Assembly: GCA_024690695.1 (NCBI GenBank)
Contig: JAILOS010000096.1
Location: forward strand, 1 to 35,143
Direction: 5' to 3'
Source: Oscillospiraceae bacterium
GTDB taxonomy: Bacteria > Bacillota_A > Clostridia > Oscillospirales > Oscillospiraceae
DNA length: 35,143 bases
The position numbers and the translations under genes are program-made. Shown here piece after piece: positions 15,459 to 22,719 of the stretch. Under the pieces are notes generated by a model. It made no database searches, had not been told where the DNA came from, and saw only the letters and a program-made list of their open reading frames with translations. Position 1 is the stretch's first letter. Each line of letters begins with the position of its first letter.

Positions 15459-15487
15459 TTGAAAAAACCGTCTTCCCATGCTAAGCT
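15459..15487 (+). promoter_or_regulatory. Promoter of the GNAT gene
   Basis: TTGAAA (15459-15464), a 17-base spacer and TAAGCT (15482-15487) lie between the hairpin array and the GNAT gene. Confidence 0.5.
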
Positions 15488-15523
15488 GTTCAGGACAAGA
15501 ACGAAAACGGGGAGTGCAAGAAA

Positions 15524-15985
15524 ATGTTTGAGATTAAAAAGCTTGAAAAGAAGGATATTGACGGGATAATTGCCTTTGAAAAAGAACTTAGAAGGCAGGA
15601 ACCGGATACTTATTTCTGGGAACCGGATGAGACATACAGGCGTCAGCTGGAGCTGAGCTTTACGGATCAACGGTTCAATACGGCGATCTCGTTTATCGCC
15701 GTAAAAGAGGGCGGCGTAATCGGAAGAATCGACGCCTCTCTTATCAGCAGCAGGAGCGACGCGTCCTGTTTCAGCGCCTATATGGATTGGATCTGCGTCC
15801 TGAAAAGCGAAAGGCATCATAAAGTCGCGCAGTCGCTGCTGGACGCGTTAAGAGATGAATGCAAAAAGCAAGGCGTCGGCGTTCTGATCGCGTTGATGGC
15901 CAATAACGATGAAGCGCAAAGATTTTACAAAAGCGTCGAGGATGCATCCATGCATGATACGGGTATCTGGATCGACATAAAATAA
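15524..15985 (+). CDS. GNAT-family N-acetyltransferase
   Basis: The 153-residue protein has the GNAT layout: N-terminal strand and helix (EIKKLEKKDIDGIIAFEKEL), central strand IAVKEGGVIGRIDASL, the acetyl-CoA region LKSERHHKVAQSLLDALRDECKKQGV and the closing ALMANNDEAQRFYKSV helix. The usual Q/R-x-x-G-x-G/A motif is degenerate (RHHKVAQ). The acceptor substrate is unknown. GGGGAG lies upstream of the ATG. Its base composition is visibly more AT-rich than that of neighbours such as smpB. It is a lone gene between a hairpin array and the terminator at 16057-16081, which suggests an acquired cassette-like unit. Confidence 0.85.
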   Translation: MFEIKKLEKKDIDGIIAFEKELRRQEPDTYFWEPDETYRRQLELSFTDQRFNTAISFIAVKEGGVIGRIDASLISSRSDASCFSAYMDWICVLKSERHHKVAQSLLDALRDECKKQGVGVLIALMANNDEAQRFYKSVEDASMHDTGIWIDIK

Positions 15986-16056
15986 CAGGATCCGACAGAT
16001 ACGGATTGCACAGGACACGGGCTTGCATCGTCCGGACGGATGTTGGCCCTCTTCTT

Positions 16057-16081
16057 AAAAGCACGCGCTCGCGTGCTTTTT
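16057..16081 (+). terminator. Terminator of the GNAT gene
   Basis: An 11-bp stem AAAAGCACGCG / CGCGTGCTTTT with loop CT, followed by TGTT. The same stem core recurs beside array B at 34742-34770. Confidence 0.85.
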
Positions 16082-16138
16082 GTTACGCCGTTATCCGCCG
16101 CACGGCTTTGCGAGACGCCTTGAGACTGCGATATTCCG

Positions 16139-16167
16139 TTGACAACGCCGCAGGCTTTCTGTATGCT
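16139..16167 (+). promoter_or_regulatory. Promoter of the cupin gene
   Basis: TTGACA (16139-16144), a 17-base spacer and TATGCT (16162-16167) form a near-consensus promoter. The start near 16174 falls exactly at the beginning of the TPP-riboswitch-like leader. Confidence 0.75.
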
Positions 16168-16173
16168 GAGAGC

Positions 16174-16228
16174 TGAGGGGACCTCCGCGGCTGAGAATAC
16201 CCATGAAAAGAATCGGGAGGCGCTGCGA
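16174..16228 (+). promoter_or_regulatory. TPP-riboswitch-like (degenerate) leader
   Basis: The leader contains GGGGACC, a short loop, then GGCTGAGAATACCCATGAA. This follows the thi-box 5' half (GGGG, P3 hairpin, CUGAGA, UACCC, GAA) closely. The 3' half, which should read like CCUGAUCUGG-UAAU-CCAGCG-AGGGA, is present only as AATCGGGAGGCGCTGCGA and lacks the UAAU part. GGGAGG within it is also the ribosome site of the cupin gene. It may be a decayed or minimal TPP element acting on translation; function is uncertain. Confidence 0.4.
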
Positions 16229-16699
16229 ATGAGCCAAAGAGCGGATGAACTGAAAAAGGCCTACGGTCTGGAGCCGCACGTCGAGGGCGGCGCCTTCGCA
16301 GAGGCGTATACGGCGCCTTTTGAACACGGGGGACGGCCGATAGCCGGATGCATCTATTATCTGCTGGACGAGGGAGAGCTGTCCCGCTTCCACCAGATCG
16401 ACTGCGACGAGCTCTGGTATTTCCACGAGGGCTGCGGCATGAAGATCACGGCTTTGCGCGGCGGCGAAAAACGGGAGTACCTTCTCGGCGGCGACGTCCG
16501 GGCGGGGGAGCGCGCGAGCGTCAGAGTCCCGGAAGGCTGGATTTTCGCAGCGGAGAATCTGAAGGAGGACGGTTTTTCCTTCGTCTCCTGCGTTACCGCG
16601 CCGAAATTCTCCGAGGCAGCGTACAGGCTCGTCTGCAAGGCCGAGATCAAAGAGCAATATCCGCGGTTCTATGATGAGCTCGAGCATCTGGCTTATTGA
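16229..16699 (+). CDS. DUF985 cupin-superfamily protein
   Basis: The 156-residue protein fits the DUF985 (cupin_5) family. It opens with YGLEPHVEGGAFAEAY, followed by IAGCIYYLLDEGELSRFHQIDCDELWYFHEGCGMKI, where the two His and the Glu are the likely metal ligands. VRVPEGWIFAAE and SFVSCVTAPKF complete the barrel. The reaction is unknown for most members. I start at ATG 16229, with GGGAGG about 9 bases upstream, rather than at upstream frames that would run through the leader. The TPP-like leader hints at a link to thiamine or cofactor status, but this is inference. Confidence 0.88.
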   Translation: MSQRADELKKAYGLEPHVEGGAFAEAYTAPFEHGGRPIAGCIYYLLDEGELSRFHQIDCDELWYFHEGCGMKITALRGGEKREYLLGGDVRAGERASVRVPEGWIFAAENLKEDGFSFVSCVTAPKFSEAAYRLVCKAEIKEQYPRFYDELEHLAY

Positions 16700-16767
16700 G
16701 AGAGGCAAGAGAACCGGGCGCGCGGACGCCGTCGCAGGTTTTTGCACGGCTGACGGGCAATTCCTCC

Positions 16768-16797
16768 TTGCTAACCGCGGCCGGGCTGTGATACAGT
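16768..16797 (+). promoter_or_regulatory. Promoter of the DUF805 gene
   Basis: TTGCTA (16768-16773), an 18-base spacer and an extended -10 TGATACAGT (hexamer 16792-16797) precede the GTG start by about 30 bases. Confidence 0.6.
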
Positions 16798-16828
16798 AGA
16801 GACAGAAAAAAGGAAAGGGGAGAGCGCC

Positions 16829-18412
16829 GTGTTTGCTGCGTTCGGAGAATTCTGGAAAAGATATATCGACTTTCAGGGGAGGACCGGCCGGAAAACCTTC
16901 TGGCTGACGATCCTTGCGGAGTATCTGCTGCTCGTGCTCGTCATCGTGCCGCTGCGCCTGCTGTTCCCGGACTGGGGAGAGACGCCGCTGCCGGCTGTGC
17001 TGCTGTCGTTCATCCTTGTCGCGCTGATGATCCCGACGGCGGCGCTGATGGTGCGCCGTCTGCGCGACGCCGGCTACGGCTGGGGCTGGGTTTTCCTGTT
17101 CTTCCTGTACGGCATCGGCTGGATCGTGCTGATCATCCTGCACACGAGACCCACCGCCGAAAAATGGCAGACGCCGCCGGTCCAGGCTCCGGCGAGACCC
17201 GTCCAGGCTCCGGCAAGACCCGTTCAGGCGCAGCCCGCGCCGGTCAGGGCGCAGACGCCCGCGCGGCCCGCGCCGAAGAGCGCGCCCGCCCCGGCCCCGG
17301 CCAGGAAGGAGTACGACGGCGTGTTCTACGTCTTTGCCGTGCAGGGACCCGCCTTCGGCAACCCGGAGGGCGATATGGTGCGCGAAAAGGCCGAGGCGCT
17401 GCGGGACAGCTACCCAGAGCTTTCGAAAAACAAGGAACTTCGCATTGTTTATCCCCATCAGTGGGGAGGGAAGGTGGAATCCAGCTCCGGCGCCGGCATG
17501 ATCAGCTACTCGGTCTCCTTCGAGGCCTGCCGGACGGCCATCCGCCGCTATCTGCTCGACAAGGGCCTGGATGAGAGCAGCGTCGAGGAGGCCGTCTCCG
17601 TCGCCAACGAGAAGCGCCCCATGATCACCAACCCCTTCAGCGGCGTCACGGTCATCGGAGTTCCGGTCACGAACAGGAAGACGGCGCCCGCCGTAGATTA
17701 CAAGGCGCTGGCGGACAAGCTCGCACATCACGCGAGCCTGATGTACGACGATCCCGAACAGAAGGAGATGCAGGAGCAGCTGCTCGCCGGCGGCGAAGCG
17801 GCGCAGAAGGCGATCACGGACTTCCTGCTGCTGTGTTCCACCGGCTTTGTCGCAAGCGGCTGGTGGAGCCGCGCTTCGCTCCTCGTCCGCCTGATCCGTC
17901 AGATCGGCGGAGAGCACACCGAGGAGCGCCTGCGCCAGCTCACGGCGAAGCAGACGAACATCTGGGAGTATCACACGCAGATCATCGACGTCGCCGAAAA
18001 GGAGCTGCTGGCCCTGAAGACGGAGCAGGGCGGCTTCCCGGACGGGATCGTCCCGCGCGAGTACGCGCACGCAAAGCTCCTGGAGCTGCAGAACGTCAAT
18101 CCGCCGGAGAAGCGGCTGGAGGAGTACTTTGCGCTCAAGAGCAGCGAGAAAAACTGGTCTCACGAGGACTGCGCCTTCTATTACTTCATTGCCGGCGGCG
18201 CGGCGCGGGTGCTGTTCCCGTACAATAACGCCAATCTCGCCTTCTACGCCGCGCAGGTGCTGGAGCAGCCGAACCCGAACAGCCTCGGCTGGAAGTATCT
18301 GAAGGAGAAGGAAGGCGACGATCTGCAGACCACGCCGACCGAGGCCCTGCGCCTGTCCAAAAAATATCCGCTCCCGGCGACCATGCAGGAGGCCATGGCC
18401 TATCCGTACTGA
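16829..18412 (+). CDS. DUF805 membrane domain fused to a large unknown C-terminal region
   Basis: This 527-residue protein starts at GTG 16829 with AAAGGGGAG upstream. Residues 1-110 are a DUF805-type domain: RYIDFQGRTGRKTFWLTIL, three to four membrane segments and the RRLRDAGYGWGW signature. Residues about 111-155 form a Pro/Ala/Gln linker with repeats of VQAPARP. The remaining 370 residues are soluble and unrecognised. They include DGVFYVFAVQGPAF with EALRDSYPELSKNKELRIVYPHQW, then a helical region rich in Glu, Leu and Arg. The protein is probably anchored in the membrane with its C-terminal part in the cytoplasm. It has its own promoter and terminator. Function is unknown. Confidence 0.85.
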   Translation: MFAAFGEFWKRYIDFQGRTGRKTFWLTILAEYLLLVLVIVPLRLLFPDWGETPLPAVLLSFILVALMIPTAALMVRRLRDAGYGWGWVFLFFLYGIGWIVLIILHTRPTAEKWQTPPVQAPARPVQAPARPVQAQPAPVRAQTPARPAPKSAPAPAPARKEYDGVFYVFAVQGPAFGNPEGDMVREKAEALRDSYPELSKNKELRIVYPHQWGGKVESSSGAGMISYSVSFEACRTAIRRYLLDKGLDESSVEEAVSVANEKRPMITNPFSGVTVIGVPVTNRKTAPAVDYKALADKLAHHASLMYDDPEQKEMQEQLLAGGEAAQKAITDFLLLCSTGFVASGWWSRASLLVRLIRQIGGEHTEERLRQLTAKQTNIWEYHTQIIDVAEKELLALKTEQGGFPDGIVPREYAHAKLLELQNVNPPEKRLEEYFALKSSEKNWSHEDCAFYYFIAGGAARVLFPYNNANLAFYAAQVLEQPNPNSLGWKYLKEKEGDDLQTTPTEALRLSKKYPLPATMQEAMAYPY

Positions 18413-18445
18413 GCGACGGCGTTCATCCGCGGATCATAAACGAGT

Positions 18446-18489
18446 ATCTCCCTGCGCCGGTGTCAGTCCTCAGCGCAGGGAGATTTTTC
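18446..18489 (+). terminator. Terminator after the DUF805 gene
   Basis: A 12-bp perfect stem (18446-18457 with 18473-18484), loop of 15 bases, followed by TTTTCT. The remaining gap to 18712 contains a GCATTAT/ATAATGC hairpin (18607-18628) and two copies of ATTATGTAAAC (18609 and 18682), 73 bases apart, whose role I cannot tell. Confidence 0.8.
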
Positions 18490-18711
18490 TCATCGGCAGC
18501 GGGAAGCGTATGAGAGGCGGCATCCGGCAACCGTCGGCCGGAACAACACGAGCCGGAAGCGCACGCCTCCCCGTGCCCGGAAACGGAGAGAAGCTTTGAG
18601 ATAAGAGCATTATGTAAACTAATAATGCTGACTGACGGCTTAATTCGCGGTTTTTAAGCGGAAGATTCAGAACGAAAAAGAATTATGTAAACCAACAAGC
18701 CGGGATTCCGC

Positions 18712-20175
18712 TCAGTTGTCCGCCCGGTTGTAGCCGTTTTTCATCGTCTCCGCGGAAGCGAGGAGCACCTTGTTCAGCGCGGCGGTCGTCTCCTCTCTGG
18801 CCATCTTCGCCAGCGCCTCGTTGGCGTCGCCCGAGAGCGTGAAATCGCCGCTTTCGGTCATTCTTCGGTCATACTCGCGGAGGATCCGGCGGCCCTTCGT
18901 CAGCACCGCGGCCTGATAGCGGTCAATGTGCTGGACGCACTGACTGTAGCTGTGGTCGGCGAGGGCGCCGATCAGCGCGCTGGCCCAGAAGAAGTTCTCG
19001 GTGGAGCAGTCGGTCGTGACGGCGGAGAGGTAGCCGGGGATGCGGTCTACGTTCGTATAGACCGGCAGCAGCGCGTTGAAGGTCGTGGAAGCGAAGCAGA
19101 CCCACTCGACGCCCTTGATCGGGTCCGGCCTGTCCGGACGGATCTGGCAGACGGAGGTGACGCCGGTACGGTTGATGCCGATGGAGCGGTATTTTCCGCG
19201 CAGGCCGGTGTCGTGGTTCAGATAGGGATTATAAGGCGTGCCCTGATAGTTGGACGAGAGCAGGGCTTTTACGTCCTCGACGGCGAGCTTGCGCTCCGGC
19301 ACGAAGGACCAGGGGATGTCGTCGCTCTCGGGCGTGAAGTCCGCGTCCGGTCCGTCCCAGCGGTAACGGCGGGGACAGAGTGTGCGGCCCATGTACCAGG
19401 CGCGCGGCGTGTTGTAGACGTGGTCGTTGTCGGTGCGCGAGCCGAAGACGGCGCGGGGGTTGAAGGCGCCGTTCTGGTTCAGGTCGAGGTCGTTGCCGGT
19501 GATGAACTCGCGCAGATCGGCCGAGCAGAGATGCGCCTTTTGCGCGCCGAAGGCGTCGTCAAGGTCGAAGGCGTCCATGCCGAACTGGTTGGGCATGATC
19601 ACGACCGCCTCGTCGGGAACGCGCCGGGCCATCCAGTGATGGCCGCCGATGGTCTCCATCCACCAGATCTCCCGCTCGTCGTTGAAGGCGATGCCGTTGG
19701 ACTCGTAGGTGCCGTAGCGCTCCAGCAGGGAGGCGAGACGCAGCACGCCCTCGCGCGCCGAACGGATGTAGGGCAGCACGAGCACGACGATGTCCTCCTC
19801 GCCGATGCCGCCGGGGATCTCTTTTTCGCCGCGGCCTTTGGCCTTCTTCAGCTCGACGAGGGGATCCGCGGAGAGAACGCGCGGGTTGGAGGTGATCGTC
19901 TCGGTGGCGGTCATGCCGACGCCGGCGGCGTTGATGCCGGTGGCGGCCCAGATCCCTTTCGAGAGGTCGACGCTCGGACAGGCGGTGTAGGAGAGGGGAT
20001 CGTCCGGCAGCTCGATCTCCACGTGGGACAAAACGCTTTTATAGCGCCGCTTCTGCTGCTTCGGCGTGACGACGCAGAGCTTTTTCACGTCGAAATGCCC
20101 GTCGTCGGTGCGGGCGATCATCGTGGAGCGGTCGTTGCTGGCTTTGCTGCCAACCAGAACAGTCGTACAGGACAT
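18712..20175 (-). CDS. C69-family dipeptidase (PepD-like)
   Basis: The 487-residue protein starts MSCTTVLVGSKASNDRSTMIARTDDGHFD. This is characteristic of peptidase family C69, with the catalytic nucleophile at Cys3 after removal of the first residues. Further motifs are GINAAGVGMTATETITSN, NDEREIWWMETIGGHHW and VCQIRPD. The length is usual for the family, and no signal peptide precedes the Cys, so it is probably a cytoplasmic dipeptidase of broad specificity. AAGGAAGG lies upstream of ATG 20175. It converges with the DUF805 gene and diverges from the Rnf operon. Confidence 0.93.
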   Translation of the reverse strand: MSCTTVLVGSKASNDRSTMIARTDDGHFDVKKLCVVTPKQQKRRYKSVLSHVEIELPDDPLSYTACPSVDLSKGIWAATGINAAGVGMTATETITSNPRVLSADPLVELKKAKGRGEKEIPGGIGEEDIVVLVLPYIRSAREGVLRLASLLERYGTYESNGIAFNDEREIWWMETIGGHHWMARRVPDEAVVIMPNQFGMDAFDLDDAFGAQKAHLCSADLREFITGNDLDLNQNGAFNPRAVFGSRTDNDHVYNTPRAWYMGRTLCPRRYRWDGPDADFTPESDDIPWSFVPERKLAVEDVKALLSSNYQGTPYNPYLNHDTGLRGKYRSIGINRTGVTSVCQIRPDRPDPIKGVEWVCFASTTFNALLPVYTNVDRIPGYLSAVTTDCSTENFFWASALIGALADHSYSQCVQHIDRYQAAVLTKGRRILREYDRRMTESGDFTLSGDANEALAKMAREETTAALNKVLLASAETMKNGYNRADN

Positions 20176-20208
20176 AGCGTGTATACCTTCCTTTACACAG
20201 TTTCCTCT

Positions 20209-20214
20209 ATTATA
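20209..20214 (-). promoter_or_regulatory. -10 element of the dipeptidase promoter
   Basis: The minus strand reads a perfect TATAAT here, about 35 bases before the start codon. The -35 (GTGAAA, 18 bases further up) is weak. Confidence 0.5.
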
Positions 20215-20326
20215 CTACAAGCGCCGGCTAATTTCACCAGCTATTTCGAAATCTTTCCAAAATCAGGATACCGGGGAGAAACGGCGCGCCGTCTTCCCGA
20301 ACTTTGCCAATTATTTAGCAAGACTG

Positions 20327-20355
20327 TTGACTTTGCTCTCCTTTCATGTTAACAT
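20327..20355 (+). promoter_or_regulatory. Promoter of the lipoprotein-apbE-rnf operon
   Basis: TTGACT (20327-20332), a 17-base spacer and TAACAT (20350-20355). The leader to the first ATG is about 85 bases and contains a short hairpin around 20368-20388. Confidence 0.65.
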
Positions 20356-20446
20356 AGCGCCGGATTTCGCGGAAAAGGCTTTTCGCGGGATCCGGAGGAC
20401 AAAAGAAACTCAAAAAAAACAGGAAAAACGAACAGGAGAAATCATC

Positions 20447-21538
20447 ATGAAAAAGATCCTTGCCGTTCTGCTGCTGGCCTGCATGATTTTTGCGCTGGCT
20501 GCCTGCGGAAACACCGCGCCCGCGGCCGATCAGCAGACCACCGAGCAGACCACCGAGCAGACCCCTGAGCAGACCCCTGAGCAGACCCCTGAGCAGACCA
20601 CTGAGCAGACCACCGAACAGACCGCGGCTCCCGCCGAGTACAAGCTCGGGATGGGCGTTTCCGTTCAGATGAACGGCAGCGGCTCCGGCAACGCGCAGGT
20701 CGACGCCACCGTCGCCGCCGTCGTGCTCGACGCCGAGGGCAAGATCGTCGCCGCCAAGATCGACGTCGCCCAGAACAAGATGGACATCACCGACGGCGTC
20801 GTGGACGCTGAGAAGGAATTCCGCACGAAGGCCGAGCTGAAGGAAGAGTACGGCATGAGCCGCATCGGCAAGGCCGAGTGGTACGTCCAGGCCGAAGCCT
20901 TTGAACAGTACCTGATCGGCAAGACCGCCGCCGAGGTCGAGGCTATCGAGCTCGTTGAGAACGGCTCCCACATGGTCGCCGCCGACGAGACCCTCTATGC
21001 CAGCTGCTCCATCTCCATCGCCGAGTTCAAGGAAGCCGTCCTGAAGGCCTGCGCCGACGAGCAGGGCAGGAGCTTCACGGCCGAAGGCGAGTTCAAGCTC
21101 GGCCTGGCCGCGGCGACCACCGCGAAGTCGTCCACCGCCGCCTCTGAGGAAGAGGAAGGCGTCGCCAAGATGTACACCGATTTCGGCGCCGCTGTCGTCG
21201 ACGGCGAGGGCCGGATCCTGGCCGCGCTGACCGACGCGATCCAGCCTGATGTCAAGTTCGGCACGGACGGCGAGGTCGTCGATACGATCTTCAAGGACAC
21301 CAAGAGAGAGCTGAAGGAAGAGTACGGCATGAGCCGCATCGGCGCTGTCGAGTGGTATATCCAGGCCGCAAACTTCACCGAGTTCTGCGTCGGCAAGACC
21401 GCCGCTGAGCTCAGAGCGACCGAGCTCGTGCAGGACGGCTCCCACACCGTCTTTGCCGACGAGACGCTCCACGCGTCCTGCTCCATCAGCGTGGAGAGCA
21501 TGATCAACGTTGTGGCCACTGCGGCCGAGTACGCCTGA
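20447..21538 (+). CDS. Lipoprotein with two repeated domains, first gene of rnf operon
   Basis: The 363-residue protein has a lipoprotein signal (MKKILAVLLLACMIFALAAC, modified Cys20) and a Thr/Glu/Gln/Pro spacer of seven 4-residue repeats. Two homologous domains follow, about residues 65-205 and 220-363. Each ends with the same block: ELKEEYGMSRIG, EWY, QA, GKTAAE, ELV, DGSH or NGSH, ADETL and ASCSIS. The layout suggests an extracytoplasmic flavin- or electron-carrier-like lipoprotein, because the next genes are ApbE and Rnf. However, the usual SGAT flavinylation motif is replaced by ASCSIS, so this is inference. ATG 20447 has AACAGGAGAA upstream. Confidence 0.8.
   Translation: MKKILAVLLLACMIFALAACGNTAPAADQQTTEQTTEQTPEQTPEQTPEQTTEQTTEQTAAPAEYKLGMGVSVQMNGSGSGNAQVDATVAAVVLDAEGKIVAAKIDVAQNKMDITDGVVDAEKEFRTKAELKEEYGMSRIGKAEWYVQAEAFEQYLIGKTAAEVEAIELVENGSHMVAADETLYASCSISIAEFKEAVLKACADEQGRSFTAEGEFKLGLAAATTAKSSTAASEEEEGVAKMYTDFGAAVVDGEGRILAALTDAIQPDVKFGTDGEVVDTIFKDTKRELKEEYGMSRIGAVEWYIQAANFTEFCVGKTAAELRATELVQDGSHTVFADETLHASCSISVESMINVVATAAEYA
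20534..20617 (+). repeat. Seven tandem 12-bp repeats encoding TTEQ/TPEQ
   Basis: Units CAGACCACCGAG or CAGACCCCTGAG repeat seven times in the spacer after the lipoprotein Cys. Copy number may vary between strains by slippage, changing linker length in whole codons. Confidence 0.9.
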
Positions 21539-21558
21539 TCCGGAAAAAAACATAGGAG

Positions 21559-22701
21559 ATGAACCCCTTGCGTAAAACCAGGCGGATCTGCGCGGCCGTT
21601 CTGCTCCTCTCGCTGCTGTGGCTGAGCGCCTGCGCGGCTTCTTCGGGAGGCACTGTCTCCACGGAAGAGGGCCGGGCCGTTCCCGGCGGGGAGGAAAGCG
21701 CCGCCGCTTCGCCTGCGGCGCAGCGGATCGAGCCGAAGGGTACGGTTTACTATACCTATTTCGACACCGTCTCCTATGTATACGACTATGCAGGAGATTC
21801 GGCAGAACGGTTTGACGACCGTTCTGCCGAAGTTTCGCATATTCTGTCCGATTATCACAAGCTGTTCGATATCTACCACGAGTACAGCGGCGTCGTCAAT
21901 CTCTGCACGCTCAACGCGGCGGCCGGGGGAGAGGCGCTGGAGGTCGATCCTCGCCTCGTGGGTTTTCTGCTCTACGCAAAGGAGCTGTACGAGCGGACGG
22001 ACGGCGAGATGAACGTGATGCTTGGCGCGGTGCTTCGCCTCTGGCACGACTGCCGCGAGGCGGCCTCGGAAAAGCCCTCCGAGGCCTCGATTCCGACGGA
22101 GGAGGCGCTGCGCGAGGCGGCGAAGCACACGGATATCGCGCTGCTGGAGATCGACCCCGTGAACAACACCGTCCGCATCAGCGACCCGCTGGCTTCGATT
22201 GACGTCGGCGCGCTCGGCAAGGGCTATGCGACGGAGTGCGCGGCGGAGGCGCTGGAGCAGATGGGCGCGGCCGGCTACGTGCTGAATATCGGCGGCAACA
22301 TCCGCTGCATAGGCGACCGGCCGGACGGGAGCGGCTGGCTTACGGCGATCCGCGATCCGGACCCGGAGGCGGAGGACTACGCCTGCCGGATCCGCATCCG
22401 CGACACTTCCTGTGTGACCTCCGGCGTCTACGAGCGGTATTTCACCGTCGCCGGGAAACAGTATCATCACATTATCGACAAGGACACGCTTTACCCTGCG
22501 GCGTACTACAGCTCGCTGACCGTCGTCACCCGGGACAGCGGCCTGGCGGACGCTCTGTCCACGGCGCTGTTCTGCATGCCCTGGGAGGACGGAAGCCGGC
22601 TGGCCGCGTCCATGGACGGCGTGGAGGCGCTGTGGATCTTCCCGGACGGGGAGCAGCGCTGCACGCCGGGCTTCGCCGCTCGGATCGAAGAAACAAACTA
22701 A
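21559..22701 (+). CDS. apbE: FAD:protein FMN transferase (ApbE), lipoprotein
   Basis: The 380-residue protein carries a lipoprotein signal (LLLSLLWLSAC) and the ApbE core: YFDTVSYVY, the helix LSDYHKLFDIYHEYSG, VDVGALGKGYA, NIGGNIRCIGDRPDG, TSGVYERYF and HHIIDK. ApbE attaches FMN through a phosphoester bond to Thr/Ser in SGAT-type motifs, outside the membrane. Its substrates here are almost certainly RnfG and RnfD, encoded just downstream. The ATG at 21559 directly abuts AGGAG. The in-frame TTG at 21568 (MRKTRRICAAVLLL) is better spaced and may be the real start. Confidence 0.95.
   Translation: MNPLRKTRRICAAVLLLSLLWLSACAASSGGTVSTEEGRAVPGGEESAAASPAAQRIEPKGTVYYTYFDTVSYVYDYAGDSAERFDDRSAEVSHILSDYHKLFDIYHEYSGVVNLCTLNAAAGGEALEVDPRLVGFLLYAKELYERTDGEMNVMLGAVLRLWHDCREAASEKPSEASIPTEEALREAAKHTDIALLEIDPVNNTVRISDPLASIDVGALGKGYATECAAEALEQMGAAGYVLNIGGNIRCIGDRPDGSGWLTAIRDPDPEAEDYACRIRIRDTSCVTSGVYERYFTVAGKQYHHIIDKDTLYPAAYYSSLTVVTRDSGLADALSTALFCMPWEDGSRLAASMDGVEALWIFPDGEQRCTPGFAARIEETN
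21798..21831 (+). repeat. 14-bp perfect inverted repeat inside apbE
   Basis: TTCGGCAGAACGGT (21798-21811) and its exact complement (21818-21831) flank the loop TTGACG, within codons for SAERFDDRSAE. There is no T-run, so it is not a terminator. It is longer than expected by chance in coding sequence. Confidence 0.7.
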
Positions 22702-22719
22702 CCAGAGGAGGCGGGAGAT

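Noticed and set aside
15136..15484. Plus-strand frames inside the tmRNA-tail copy and array A
   Set aside because: They translate hairpins and constant linkers, with no ribosome site and no protein-like composition.
20534..20617. CRISPR-like or non-coding repeat in the lipoprotein gene
   Set aside because: The 12-bp units keep the reading frame and encode a typical hydrophilic lipoprotein spacer.
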